From Thiocystis violacea (GTDB lineage Bacteria; Pseudomonadota; Gammaproteobacteria; Chromatiales; Chromatiaceae), in contig NZ_NRRF01000015.1 in the NCBI RefSeq assembly GCF_016583565.1, forward strand, positions 18,476-82,475: 64,000 bases of DNA. The letters run 5' to 3'. Each line of letters begins with the position of its first letter. Position 1 is the first letter of the stretch. Position numbers and translations under genes: made by a program. Positions 27,962 to 36,948 of the stretch are shown one piece after another. Below the pieces are notes generated by a model, which did not search any database, was not told where the DNA came from, and saw nothing but the letters and a program-made list of their open reading frames with translations.

Positions 27962-29224
27962 TCAGATATTCGCCGCGAGAAAGGCGACCAGCTCGTCCAG
28001 TCTCAGCGCTCGTTGCTCGACGTCTTGGCGCAGGTCTTTCACGCCAACGACCTCGCGTGCGACCTCCTCGTCTCCCACGATGAGCGCGAAGCGGGCACCG
28101 CTCTTGTCGGCCTTCTTGAACTGGCTCTTGAAGCTGCCGCCGCCGCAGTGGGTGATGAGGCGCAGCGCCGGGACAGCATCGCGCAGTCGCTCGCTCATGC
28201 CTGGCGCCGCTCGCTGGGCATGCTCGCCCACGGCGACGAAATAGGCATCGACCGTCGGCTCGATCGCCTGGCCAGGCTGCTGCATCAGCTCGACCAGACG
28301 CTCGATGCCCATGGCGAAGCCCACCGCGGGCGTAGGGCGACCGCCGAGCTGCTCGACCAGGCCGTCGTACCGGCCCCCGGCACACACCGTCCCTTGGGCG
28401 CCCAGTTCATCGGTGATCCACTCGAAGACGGTGCGGTTGTAGTAGTCCAGCCCGCGCACCAGCCGCGGGTTGATCTGGTAGGCGACGCCCGCCTCCGCGA
28501 GGCTGCTGCAGATCTGCTCGAAGTGGCGGCGTGTCTCGTCGCCAAGGCAGTCCGCGAGGGAGGGCGCATCCGCCACGATCTGCTGCGTCTGCGGGTTCTT
28601 GGAGTCCAGGATGCGCAGCGGATTGGTTTGCAGGCGTCGCTGGCTATCGGCGTCCAGCGCATCCAGGTGGCCTTGCAGATAGTCCACCAACCGCTCGCGA
28701 TAGGCCTGGCGCTCGCCCTGATCGCCCAGGGTGTTGATCTCCAGCCGGAACCGTTCGAAGCCCAGTTGGCGCCAGAGCCGAGCGGTGAGCAGGATGACCT
28801 CCAGATCGATGTCCGGCCCCGGGAGGCCGAAGACCTCGACGCCGATCTGGTGGAACTGCCGGTATCGCCCGCGCTGCGGACGCTCATAGCGGAACATGGG
28901 GCCGCGGTACCAGAGGCGCTGGGGTTGCGCCAGCAGGCCATGCTCGACGGCGGCGCGCACACAGCTCGCCGTCCCCTCGGGCCGCAGGCTGAGGCCGTCG
29001 CCGTTGCGATCCTCGAAGCTGTACATCTCCTTTTCGACGATGTCGGTGACCTCGCCGATGGAGCGTTTGAACAGCTCGGTGACCTCGACCAGTGGCGTGC
29101 GGATCTCGCTATAGCCGTAGCTGGAGAGCACCTGCCTTGCGGCATCTTCCAGACGGTGCCAAAAGGCGATTCGGTCCGGGAGGATGTCGTGCATCCCCCG
29201 GATGGCTTGGATGTTCTTGCTCAT
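27962..29224 (-). CDS. hisS: histidyl-tRNA synthetase
   Basis: 420 residues, a class II aminoacyl-tRNA synthetase. Histidine-specific motifs are present: RGMHDILP at the start, [16 protein letters not shown] (motif 2), [15 protein letters not shown] and FAMGIERL (motif 3). A C-terminal anticodon-binding domain follows. It attaches histidine to tRNA-His. Its upstream neighbour would normally be ispG; instead a tandem-repeat array and then rodZ are found. Confidence 0.97.
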   Translation of the reverse strand: MSKNIQAIRGMHDILPDRIAFWHRLEDAARQVLSSYGYSEIRTPLVEVTELFKRSIGEVTDIVEKEMYSFEDRNGDGLSLRPEGTASCVRAAVEHGLLAQPQRLWYRGPMFRYERPQRGRYRQFHQIGVEVFGLPGPDIDLEVILLTARLWRQLGFERFRLEINTLGDQGERQAYRERLVDYLQGHLDALDADSQRRLQTNPLRILDSKNPQTQQIVADAPSLADCLGDETRRHFEQICSSLAEAGVAYQINPRLVRGLDYYNRTVFEWITDELGAQGTVCAGGRYDGLVEQLGGRPTPAVGFAMGIERLVELMQQPGQAIEPTVDAYFVAVGEHAQRAAPGMSERLRDAVPALRLITHCGGGSFKSQFKKADKSGARFALIVGDEEVAREVVGVKDLRQDVEQRALRLDELVAFLAANI

Positions 29225-29260
29225 GAGTGGCGGACAGGGATGGCGGCCATGGCCGCGTGG

Positions 29261-29340
29261 ACCCGGGTGATCATTCGTGGAACCAGGTGATCATGTGTTG
29301 ACCCAGGTGATCATTAGTTGACCCAAGTCATCATTCAGTC
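29261..29340. repeat. four tandem 20-bp units between rodZ and hisS
   Basis: Four units of exactly 20 bp fill 29261-29340, each close to ACCCAGGTGATCATTAGTTG. The last unit runs into the final codons of rodZ. A 14-bp perfect palindrome (29243-29256) lies between the array and the hisS start. No spacers are present, so this is not a CRISPR array. The array occupies the place where ispG is found in most relatives. Confidence 0.9.
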
Positions 29341-30374
29341 TCTGCCTTGGGGTCTAGGGAGAACCGGGCTACGTTTCCCTGGGCGCGGCTGCCGAGATCC
29401 AAGGGTTTGTCTCCCACCAGCAGCTGGGTGGCGGCGGCATTGCCGATCACCAGTTTATAGGGCGGTTCTCCGGTCAGGACGCGGCGGTCTCCCGCGCGCA
29501 TCTCGCCATTCAGGACCACCTCGCCGGCGGCGTCGCGCACGTCGACCCAGGAGGTCCCGCTGAACTGGAGTACCACCTCTTGCGACACGGGCGCTTGCGC
29601 GGGCGCGGGCTCAGCCGCGGGCGGCGTTCCCGTGGGGAGGCTCTCGGCGGGGATGATCCCGCTGGCGCTGGTGGCCGCTGCTGTGTCGGTCGTCTCGGTC
29701 GTCACGCCCGTGGTCGCGGGCGTCGAGGGTATCGGGCGCCGCAAGGGAATGGCGTCGGGAGGCACGGCGACCGTCGAGCCGAAGGAGTCGACTGGCGCCG
29801 CTGTCTCGGCCTCGCCGGATTCGGCCAGTGGCGCGTTCGCGGAGGTTGCGGTCTCATCCGACGCGCCTGTCGCGCTCTGATCCGCGTCCAGCAGGAGGCT
29901 GTCGGAGGCGCTCGGCTGCAGCGCGCTCATGTCGGCGTCCACGGCGCCGCGCCCCTGCCACCAGAGGGCGGCCGCCCCGACCGCCGCGCCCGCCAGCAGG
30001 ATGCTGAGGCCCCAGATCCAGATGCCGCCGCTGCGCGCGGGCTTCTTGGGGGGCTGGCGCTGTACGGTTCGTGCGATGGGTGCGTCCTGCTCCGGGCTCA
30101 GGGAGCGGTAGGCGTCGATGATGGGATTGGGGTCTGCTCCGAGCAGACGCGCATAGTTTCTCAGGTAGCCGGCAACGAAGACGGGGCTCGGCAGCTCGTC
30201 GAGCTGATCGCTCTCCAGGGCTTCGACGACACTGCGTTCGAGATGGAGCTGCGCGGCGACCCGCTCGATCTCCATGCCGCGCGACTGGCGCAGCGCCCGC
30301 AGTCGTCCGCCTGGGCTCGCGGCGAATGCGCCTGGATTCTGATCATCGGACTGCATGTTCGTCGGTTGGCTCAT
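29331..30374 (-). CDS. rodZ: RodZ family cell-shape protein
   Basis: 347 residues. An N-terminal cytoplasmic helix-turn-helix (GGRLRALRQSRGMEIERVAA) is followed by one membrane helix (about 132-152), a long Ala/Thr/Pro-rich periplasmic linker and a C-terminal DUF4115 domain (EVVLQFSGTSWVDVRDAAG). RodZ links MreB to the cell-wall elongation machinery. The gene starts six bases after pilF ends. Confidence 0.92.
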   Translation of the reverse strand: MSQPTNMQSDDQNPGAFAASPGGRLRALRQSRGMEIERVAAQLHLERSVVEALESDQLDELPSPVFVAGYLRNYARLLGADPNPIIDAYRSLSPEQDAPIARTVQRQPPKKPARSGGIWIWGLSILLAGAAVGAAALWWQGRGAVDADMSALQPSASDSLLLDADQSATGASDETATSANAPLAESGEAETAAPVDSFGSTVAVPPDAIPLRRPIPSTPATTGVTTETTDTAAATSASGIIPAESLPTGTPPAAEPAPAQAPVSQEVVLQFSGTSWVDVRDAAGEVVLNGEMRAGDRRVLTGEPPYKLVIGNAAATQLLVGDKPLDLGSRAQGNVARFSLDPKAETE

Positions 30375-30380
30375 GGCAGC

Positions 30381-31172
30381 TCAGTTTCCTGCGGGTCGCG
30401 AGGTTTTCGGGGTTTGCGGATAGTTCGCTGCCAACACCTTTTCATAATAGGCAGCGCGCTTGCGGTTGCCGAGCTTGCGCTCGGCCTGGGCGCCGACCTC
30501 GAGTGCGGTGTAGGACACGCTGGCCGTGCGCGCGGTCTCGGGCTTGAAGTAGCGGTCGATGTAGTCTTTCGCGGTCTTTGCATCGCCGCGCTTCATCGCC
30601 AACTCCGCCAATTTGACCAGGGGCGCGCCGAAGGCCGCGTTCGCTTGCATGGCAGACCTGTAGTAGGTCTCGGCCTTGGTGGTGTTGCCGGCATCCACGG
30701 CGCAATTGCCCGCATTGGTCATGGCGATCCAGGGTGTCGTATAGACGGGGTTCTCGGTGGCCTTGGCGAAGTAGGTGTCGGCCTCCGCGTACTTGCGCTG
30801 CTTGCACAGAAAAGAGGCGTAGGCGTTCAGGATGTCCGAGTTGTTCGGGGCGAGCTTGACGGCGCGCTCATAGTGTTTCGATGCCTCGTCGGGCTGGCGC
30901 AGCTCCTCCAGCAGGAAGGCGAGCCAGATCTGCGCCCGCGGATACTTGTCATCGGCCTCGATCGCCTGCTGGGCGCGTCGGAAGGCGACCTCGGTTTGGC
31001 CGCGCTTGTAGTACTCCTCCGCCATCTTGACGTAGAGCTCGGCCGGACTGGCCTCGGGTTCGAGCCCGAGCGCCTCGTCGGACTTCTGATACGCCTTCTC
31101 CCCGCCGCAGGCTGCAAGCGCCAGGCAGAGACCAAAGACGATCGGCAGGCGTTGATCGAAGCATTTGCTCAT
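30381..31172 (-). CDS. pilF: type IV pilus biogenesis lipoprotein PilF/PilW
   Basis: 263 residues. The signal peptide ends in a lipobox (LALAAC); the mature protein is a series of TPR units (AEEYYKRGQTEVAFRRAQQA and following). PilF is the pilotin that brings the PilQ secretin to the outer membrane. Its ATG overlaps the rlmN stop by four bases, and the position between rlmN and rodZ is the usual one in pseudomonads and purple sulfur bacteria. Confidence 0.9.
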   Translation of the reverse strand: MSKCFDQRLPIVFGLCLALAACGGEKAYQKSDEALGLEPEASPAELYVKMAEEYYKRGQTEVAFRRAQQAIEADDKYPRAQIWLAFLLEELRQPDEASKHYERAVKLAPNNSDILNAYASFLCKQRKYAEADTYFAKATENPVYTTPWIAMTNAGNCAVDAGNTTKAETYYRSAMQANAAFGAPLVKLAELAMKRGDAKTAKDYIDRYFKPETARTASVSYTALEVGAQAERKLGNRKRAAYYEKVLAANYPQTPKTSRPAGN

Positions 31173-32263
31173 GGAGCCACCATTCTACCGTGCTCGACCA
31201 GGATGCGTCCGAGTCGGCGTGTGCGATCCTCGACGCGACCGACCAATTGTCCGCAGGCGGCCGAGATTTCGTCGCCGCGGGTCTTGCGTGTCATCGCGAA
31301 GATACCAGAACGCACGAGCCGCTGGCGAAAGGTCTCGATGCGATCCGCCGGCGAGGTGCCGAAGTCGCTCCCGGTGAAGGGGTTGAAGGGGATGAGGTTG
31401 ACCTTGGACGGCACCCCTTCGAGCAAACGGATCAACTGCTTGGCATGCATCAGGCTGTCGTTGACGCCATCCAGCATGATGTATTCCCAGGTGACCTTGC
31501 GGCGTTTGTCGTTGGCGACATAGGCCTTGCAGGCCGGCATCAGCTCGGCGAGCGGGTACTTGAGGTTGATCGGCACCAGCGTATCACGCAGCGCGTCGTT
31601 CGGTGCGTGCAGGGAAACGGCGAGCGAGACGTCGCTGACCTCGCGCAGCCGGTAGATGTTCGGGACGATCCCCGAGGTGCTCAGGGTGACGCGGTGCTTG
31701 GCCAGCATGTAGGCCAAGTCGTCCTGCATGATGTCCATGGCCTTGACCACGGCATCGAAGTTCGCGAGTGGTTCGCCCATGCCCATCATGACGACGTTCG
31801 TCGGCGGGACGTCGAGCTGGCGGGCGGCGTGCCAGACCTGGCCGATGATCTCCGCGACGCTCAGGTTGCGGTTGAAGCCCTGCTGGGCCGTCGCGCAGAA
31901 GGCGCAGTTGAGCGCGCAACCCACCTGGGAGGAGACGCAGATGGTGCTGCGCTTGCCCTCTGGAATGTAGACGGTCTCGATGCGCTGACCGTCATCCAGC
32001 TCCATCACCCATTTGGTGGTTCCGTCCGCCGAGGGGTGGTCCTGGATGATTCGCGGGAGTCGGATCTGCGTGCGCTCGCGCAGCGCGGCGCGCAGCGTCT
32101 TGGGGACATCGGTCATGGCGTCGAAATCGACGACACCATGTTTGTGCATCCACTTGAAGAGGTTGCGCCCATGAAAGGTCTTGAAACCAAGCTCCGCCAC
32201 CAGTGCCTCGCAGTCGGCGAGGTCCAGGTCGATGAGGTTGGGCTTGGTCTCGGTCGTTGTCAT
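31169..32263 (-). CDS. rlmN: 23S rRNA (adenine-2503-C2)-methyltransferase RlmN
   Basis: 364 residues from the ATG of MTTTETKPN; an upstream in-frame codon at 32299 would overlap ndk. It is a radical SAM enzyme with the CALNCAFC triad and the second essential cysteine near the C-terminus (GDEISAACGQL). It methylates A2503 of 23S rRNA and A37 of some tRNAs. Located between ndk and pilF as expected. Confidence 0.96.
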   Translation of the reverse strand: MTTTETKPNLIDLDLADCEALVAELGFKTFHGRNLFKWMHKHGVVDFDAMTDVPKTLRAALRERTQIRLPRIIQDHPSADGTTKWVMELDDGQRIETVYIPEGKRSTICVSSQVGCALNCAFCATAQQGFNRNLSVAEIIGQVWHAARQLDVPPTNVVMMGMGEPLANFDAVVKAMDIMQDDLAYMLAKHRVTLSTSGIVPNIYRLREVSDVSLAVSLHAPNDALRDTLVPINLKYPLAELMPACKAYVANDKRRKVTWEYIMLDGVNDSLMHAKQLIRLLEGVPSKVNLIPFNPFTGSDFGTSPADRIETFRQRLVRSGIFAMTRKTRGDEISAACGQLVGRVEDRTRRLGRILVEHGRMVAP

Positions 32264-32280
32264 GGGCGTCTCTCTGGCGT

Positions 32281-32709
<429 letters not shown>

Positions 32710-32728
32710 GCTGGCTCCTGAATAGGGC

Positions 32729-32800
32729 GTTGATAGGGGTAAGGGCGTTGAAAGCGATCGGGTGGTTGAAAGAGATCGAGTCGTCGAAACGGGTGTCGGC
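32729..32800. repeat. four tandem 18-bp units upstream of ndk
   Basis: Four adjacent 18-bp units on the plus strand begin GTTGATAGG, GTTGAAAGC, GTTGAAAGA and GTCGAAACG at 32729, 32747, 32765 and 32783. They end 20 bases before the ndk start on the minus strand, so they would lie in its leader or promoter. The sequences differ from the arrays at other genes. Confidence 0.85.
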
Positions 32801-32861
32801 AGGAGAACCCTTCGGCGCGGGCTCGATGCGCGCCGGCGGGATCGTCGACTTCGACAATAGG

Positions 32862-33131
32862 CTAACCCACAAGTGTATAGGCAGCGACTTGGGCGAGCAA
32901 TGGCGCGCGTGTCATTCGCGCTCGGGCGCTCGCGGCCTGTCCGGTCGCTCCGGTTGTCTGCTCGTCCTCAAGAGCTTGGCCATGGCGCCAGCTCCGCCCG
33001 CGTTGGCCCTGGGTGTCGATCCAGAGATGCGGCAGACCGAGCGCGCGCAGCCATTCGGCGCCGCGTGCGCCTTGCTCGGGGCCGATGGATCAATTGCAGC
33101 TCAGGATCGGCAGCCTGGGTCTCGATGGCAT
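32862..33131 (-). pseudogene. short gene downstream of the thioredoxin-like gene, interrupted by an in-frame TGA
   Basis: An ATG at 33131 lies 10 bases after the thioredoxin-like gene stops, with TGAGGG at that stop acting as a good ribosome binding site. After 13 codons (MPSRPRLPILSCN) a TGA occurs at 33092-33090, and the same frame then stays open to a TAG at 32864-32862. The first part after the TGA looks protein-like (EWLRALGLPHLWIDTQGQ). I do not recognise the family. It is either a broken gene or, less likely, a Sec codon in a Cys-x-Sec setting. Confidence 0.35.
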
Positions 33132-33141
33132 CTGCTGGCCC

Positions 33142-33636
33142 TCAAGGTTGCGAGAGCAGCGTCTCGACTTGAGCGCGGACCTTGGTCGCGTCTCCCGACT
33201 CGAAGCCCTCGTGGATGTCGTGGATCCGGCCCGAGCGATCGATGAGATAGGATGTCGGCATGCCCTTGACCTTGTAGAGGCGCGGGCACTTGCCCTCGGG
33301 GTCTGCGCCGATGGTGAAGGTCACCGGGTGCTTGGCGAGGAAGCCTTCGGCATCCCGAGTCTCTTCGTCCAGGTTGATGGCGACGACCTCGAGTCCACGG
33401 CTCTTCAGATCGCGGTGCATCTGCTCGATGAAGGGAAACGACTTCGCGCAGGGGACGCACCAGGAGGCCCAGAAGTCCAGATAGACGACCTTGCCGGGCA
33501 GCGCGGCGGGGTCGACATGGGCATCTCCGGAGAGGGTCGGCACGGCGCAGCCAGGGGCGGCTGATCCGACATCCGCCGCCTGAACGCCGGTCCAGCCCAG
33601 CGCGAGCAAGAATGGGAGCGAATGCGTGAGTGTCAT
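33142..33636 (-). CDS. TlpA-type periplasmic thioredoxin-fold protein
   Basis: 164 residues from the ATG of MTLTHSL, chosen because a signal peptide (to about residue 20, GVQAAD) follows directly. The redox site is WCVPC (59-63), and the cis-proline loop reads GMPTSY. TlpA/ResA-like proteins reduce disulfides in the periplasm, for example in cytochrome c assembly. Nothing nearby shows the specific partner. Confidence 0.85.
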   Translation of the reverse strand: MTLTHSLPFLLALGWTGVQAADVGSAAPGCAVPTLSGDAHVDPAALPGKVVYLDFWASWCVPCAKSFPFIEQMHRDLKSRGLEVVAINLDEETRDAEGFLAKHPVTFTIGADPEGKCPRLYKVKGMPTSYLIDRSGRIHDIHEGFESGDATKVRAQVETLLSQP

Positions 33637-33803
33637 GGGACGTCCCTCGGCGTGAGAATGGGGCTGAACGGGTGCGACGGCGCGCGGGTGGACCCCCCGA
33701 CGTCTTCCATGAGCGCGCAACGGCCGACTGGCTTGGGCCCTCATTCTAACGAAGAATCACAGTCACGCGAGACTGGCGGCGGCTTGGCCTGATCGCCACC
33801 TTT

Positions 33804-33831
33804 CATTCAATGGTCAAATCATTCAATGGTC
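33804..33831. repeat. two tandem 16-bp units upstream of the DHH gene
   Basis: CATTCAATGGTC occurs at 33804-33815 and again at 33820-33831, a 16-bp period, ending 15 bases before the DHH gene start codon. This places the repeat directly before the ribosome binding site (GGAGA). Confidence 0.75.
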
Positions 33832-33846
33832 GATTCGGGAGATGCG

Positions 33847-34800
33847 ATGAGCCACTACGACGTTTTTAATGGTGACGCGGACGGGATCTGCGCCCTGCAG
33901 CAGCTACGCCTTGCGCAGCCGCTCGATGCGGTCCTGGTGACGGGCGTCAAGCGTGAGATCGACCTGCTGCGCCGCGTTCCAGACGAGGCGGGCGCCGCCA
34001 TCACCGTGCTCGACGTCTCTCTGGACAAGAACCGCAATGACCTGGAGCGGTTACTTGCCGCGGGTGCCAGCGTCCGCTACTTCGACCATCACTTTCCGGG
34101 TGACATCCCCACGGCTACGGCCTTGGACGTGCATATCGAGACGCTCCCGGACAAGGGAACCAGCCTGCTCGTCGACGACTACCTGAACGGCAGTCAACGG
34201 GCCTGGGCCGTGGTCGGCACCTTCGGCGACAACTTCGACCGGTCCGCGCGGCGCGCGGCCGAGCCCTTGGGCTTGCCCGAGTCGGATATCGCCAAGCTGC
34301 GCGACCTTGGCATCTACATCAACTACAACGGCTACGGTCCCACGGTCGAGGATCTGCACTTTCCGCCGGACGACCTCTACCGGCGGTTGCAACCCTATGC
34401 CGACCCGCTCGCCTTCATCGCGGATGACCCCGCCTTTGCAGCGCTGCGCGACGGCTACACCGAGGACATGGAGAGATCGCGGGCGATCGCCCCAGCGTTG
34501 AATGATGCCGGCCATCGTCTCTTCATCCTCCCGGCGGAGCCCTGGGCGCGCCGTGCCAGCGGTGTGCTCGCGAACGAGCTGGCGCAGGCCGAGCCCGAGA
34601 AGGCGCACGCCATCCTCACGCGCCTTCCGGCCGGTGGATTCCTGGTCAGCGTGCGCGCGCCCATCGCCCGGCCCGACGGCGCCGACCTCTTGTGCCGCCA
34701 GTTCCCAACCGGCGGCGGACGCAAGGCGGCGGCGGGCATCAATGATCTGCCGGAGGACAGCTACGCTGGCTTCGTGGACGCCTTTCGGCGCGCGTTCTGA
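33847..34800 (+). CDS. DHH superfamily phosphoesterase-like protein
   Basis: 317 residues from the ATG at 33847, with GGAGA upstream. Family motifs: NGDADG (8-13), a later Asp (VLDVSLD) and DHH at 80-82 (RYFDHHFPGD). The C-terminal DHHA1-type domain carries GGGRKAAAGIN. Relatives cleave phosphodiester bonds in short nucleotides, cyclic dinucleotides or polyphosphate; the substrate here is open. It stands alone between two minus-strand genes. Confidence 0.8.
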   Translation: MSHYDVFNGDADGICALQQLRLAQPLDAVLVTGVKREIDLLRRVPDEAGAAITVLDVSLDKNRNDLERLLAAGASVRYFDHHFPGDIPTATALDVHIETLPDKGTSLLVDDYLNGSQRAWAVVGTFGDNFDRSARRAAEPLGLPESDIAKLRDLGIYINYNGYGPTVEDLHFPPDDLYRRLQPYADPLAFIADDPAFAALRDGYTEDMERSRAIAPALNDAGHRLFILPAEPWARRASGVLANELAQAEPEKAHAILTRLPAGGFLVSVRAPIARPDGADLLCRQFPTGGGRKAAAGINDLPEDSYAGFVDAFRRAF

Positions 34801-34924
34801 GCCGCTAGACGTACAGAGCGCGGCGGCCTCGAACCGCTTCATCGTTTCGTCGCGCTCATGGCCTGTTCAGTGTCACTTGCTCAAGGCTGCAGGCTGGAGG
34901 CATCCCCGTGTAGCCCCCATCGAT

Positions 34925-35515
34925 CTACTTCGCCACGATCACCGGATCGCCGATCTTCATGGTCTCGAAGAGGAAGCGCGCGTCCTTCTCCCCGAGCCTG
35001 ATGCAGCCATGGGAGTCCGGATAGCCGGGCAGCCAGCCTTCGTGGAGGAAGTAGTTGCCGTGGAACTGCAGGGAATAGGGCATCCAGGCCTGCATGCCGA
35101 GCTGGTTGGTGTAGCGGCTCGAGACTTTGTCCTTGTCCTTGCTGAGGACGGCGAACTGACCGGTCGGGGTCGGGTACCCCTGAGCGCCGGAGGAGATGGG
35201 GCCGACCCTGACGACCTGGTCGTCTTCGGCATAGGTGAATGCCTGCTGGTTGAGGGAGATGGTCAGCTTGCGGGTCTTGGCGGCGTCCGCCGATTCGGTC
35301 GCGGCGTCGGATTCGGGACTCGATGATGCGCCATCGGCTGTCTCGGCGGTCTGCTCATCCGTCTGCGTCGGTTGCGTCTCCCCACTTGGCGCGTCGGTGG
35401 TCTTGGGTTCGGGGGCAGGTCGGTCGCCGATGGACTCTGTTGGTGTGTGGGCACAGGCGGTGAGCAGGATGCTGATGCAGCCTAGCGTGGTGACTCTCGC
35501 AAGAATGCCTGGCAT
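34925..35515 (-). CDS. L,D-transpeptidase lipoprotein (YkuD domain)
   Basis: 196 residues. A signal peptide with lipobox LLTAC (Cys21) is followed by a 60-residue Thr/Glu/Ala-rich linker and a YkuD catalytic domain. The active-site motif is SHGCIRLGEKDA with Cys171. Such enzymes make 3-3 cross-links in peptidoglycan or attach proteins to it. The catalytic domain is short (about 115 residues) but complete in its motifs. Confidence 0.88.
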   Translation of the reverse strand: MPGILARVTTLGCISILLTACAHTPTESIGDRPAPEPKTTDAPSGETQPTQTDEQTAETADGASSSPESDAATESADAAKTRKLTISLNQQAFTYAEDDQVVRVGPISSGAQGYPTPTGQFAVLSKDKDKVSSRYTNQLGMQAWMPYSLQFHGNYFLHEGWLPGYPDSHGCIRLGEKDARFLFETMKIGDPVIVAK

Positions 35516-35542
35516 CTGGATGGTGTTCCTCGATGGGTCGCC

Positions 35543-36811
35543 TCAGGGCGTGGTGACCAGGATCCGACCCATGCCGGGGCCAAGCTCGAACTCGAAGGGT
35601 GTCGGCAGAAAGTCCATCGGCCATTCCGGGGAGGCGTCGATGAGCGGTCCCGGTGTCCGGATGTGGCGGTAGAGATCCTCGACGTAGAGGTGCTGGCGGT
35701 TCCAGGGGTCCTTGTTGAGGGCAAGCAGGGCTTCGCCTTTGCCGGCCGGATGCTTCTTGTGGAGCAGCAGGACGGCGGGGTTCGACGCGTCCAGCCGCTC
35801 GATAGGCCCCTCGCTCTGGAAGACGGGATAGGTGTCTTTGATCCTATTGATCTGGGCGATGTAGTGGGTGAGGTCGATATTGATCCCCTCCCATTGATCG
35901 GGCTGCGTGTTGACCACGTCGAGCCGGCTGCGAAAGCCATACTCGAAACCGATGGGGATCATGACGCCCGCGGAGAAGAGCGCGGAGAAGAGATAGCGCT
36001 GGCGCATGGCGTTGGCATTGTCGCCCGTCTCGCAGTAGAGCCGCTCGGTGTCGTGGCTTTCCGGGAAGCTGATGGAGGGGACGACCTCCCGGGTCAGGTC
36101 GTATTGCTTGAGGAGCCAGTCACCGTTGAAATCCCACCATTTGGAGCTGTTGAAGATGGCGTCGAAGCCGGCGCCCGCGGTGGCGAGGGTCTGCTCCGGC
36201 GAGCAGCCGAGGGTCTCGGCGACGAAGACCGTGTCTGGATGGCGCTTGCGCACGCCCTCGATCAGGCGACGCCAGATGTCTTGCGGGATCTGGTAAGCGG
36301 CGTCGCAGCGGAAGCCGCGGAAGCCCAGGCCGACCAAGTACTCGATCAGCTCGAGGCAGTATTGCACCAATCCCTCGCGATCTGGTGAGTCCTCGTAGTC
36401 GAACTGGGCCAGGTCGTACCAGATGACCTTGTTCCCATCCGCCTCGACGCAGAAGGGATTGGCGACCTTGCCGCCGTGGCGGACGAACCATTCCGGGTGC
36501 TGTTTGACGAGATTGGAATCGATGGCGCAGTGGTTGATGACGAGGTCAATCATCATGGACAGGCCGTGCGCCTGTGCCTCCTTGACCATGGCGCGAACCT
36601 GATTCTCGGAGGATAGGCGCGCGCGCGGCTTCAGGAGGTCCTTGTTGATCGAGAAGTAGTCGGCGATGGAGTAGAGGCTGGCGGAGCGACCCGGTTGCTG
36701 GATGGGGTTGACGAATACCCAGTCGAAACCCATCAGGGCGGCCCGTTGGAGGTGCGGCCCCCAATCCGCGAAGGGGCCGGCGAGACGCGGAAAGAGGTTA
36801 TAGATCTTCAT
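35543..36811 (-). CDS. GH13 alpha-amylase family enzyme
   Basis: 422 residues from the ATG of MKIYNLFPRL. A TIM-barrel GH13 protein with region I DLVINH (89-94), catalytic nucleophile Asp170 (GFRCDAAYQ), acid/base Glu199 (VFVAETLG) and third carboxylate Asp254 (SHDTERL). The opening (NLFPRLAGPF, FVNPIQQPG) recalls maltosyltransferase-like and GlgE-related GH13 members. It probably acts on alpha-1,4-glucan. The next gene upstream on the same strand is glycogen synthase, so a glycogen role is likely. Confidence 0.85.
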   Translation of the reverse strand: MKIYNLFPRLAGPFADWGPHLQRAALMGFDWVFVNPIQQPGRSASLYSIADYFSINKDLLKPRARLSSENQVRAMVKEAQAHGLSMMIDLVINHCAIDSNLVKQHPEWFVRHGGKVANPFCVEADGNKVIWYDLAQFDYEDSPDREGLVQYCLELIEYLVGLGFRGFRCDAAYQIPQDIWRRLIEGVRKRHPDTVFVAETLGCSPEQTLATAGAGFDAIFNSSKWWDFNGDWLLKQYDLTREVVPSISFPESHDTERLYCETGDNANAMRQRYLFSALFSAGVMIPIGFEYGFRSRLDVVNTQPDQWEGINIDLTHYIAQINRIKDTYPVFQSEGPIERLDASNPAVLLLHKKHPAGKGEALLALNKDPWNRQHLYVEDLYRHIRTPGPLIDASPEWPMDFLPTPFEFELGPGMGRILVTTP

Positions 36812-36948
36812 TGGAACGCTGTTGTCCTTGCCGCGGTGATCGCGGCCCCTACCAGGTGGGAAGGTCGGAAGCTGTGCGTCGCCCGGTCGGGTCGGACCGC
36901 GGCGCGCAGCCATGATTGAAGGTTAGAGTTCGCGAGCGCGGCGATCGT

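Noticed and set aside
29261..29340. CRISPR array at the 20-bp tandem units
   Set aside because: The units are adjacent with no unique spacers, and no cas genes are present.
29580..31523. Long plus-strand open frames opposite rodZ, pilF and rlmN
   Set aside because: High-GC antisense frames over well-identified minus-strand genes; the translation shows no domain.
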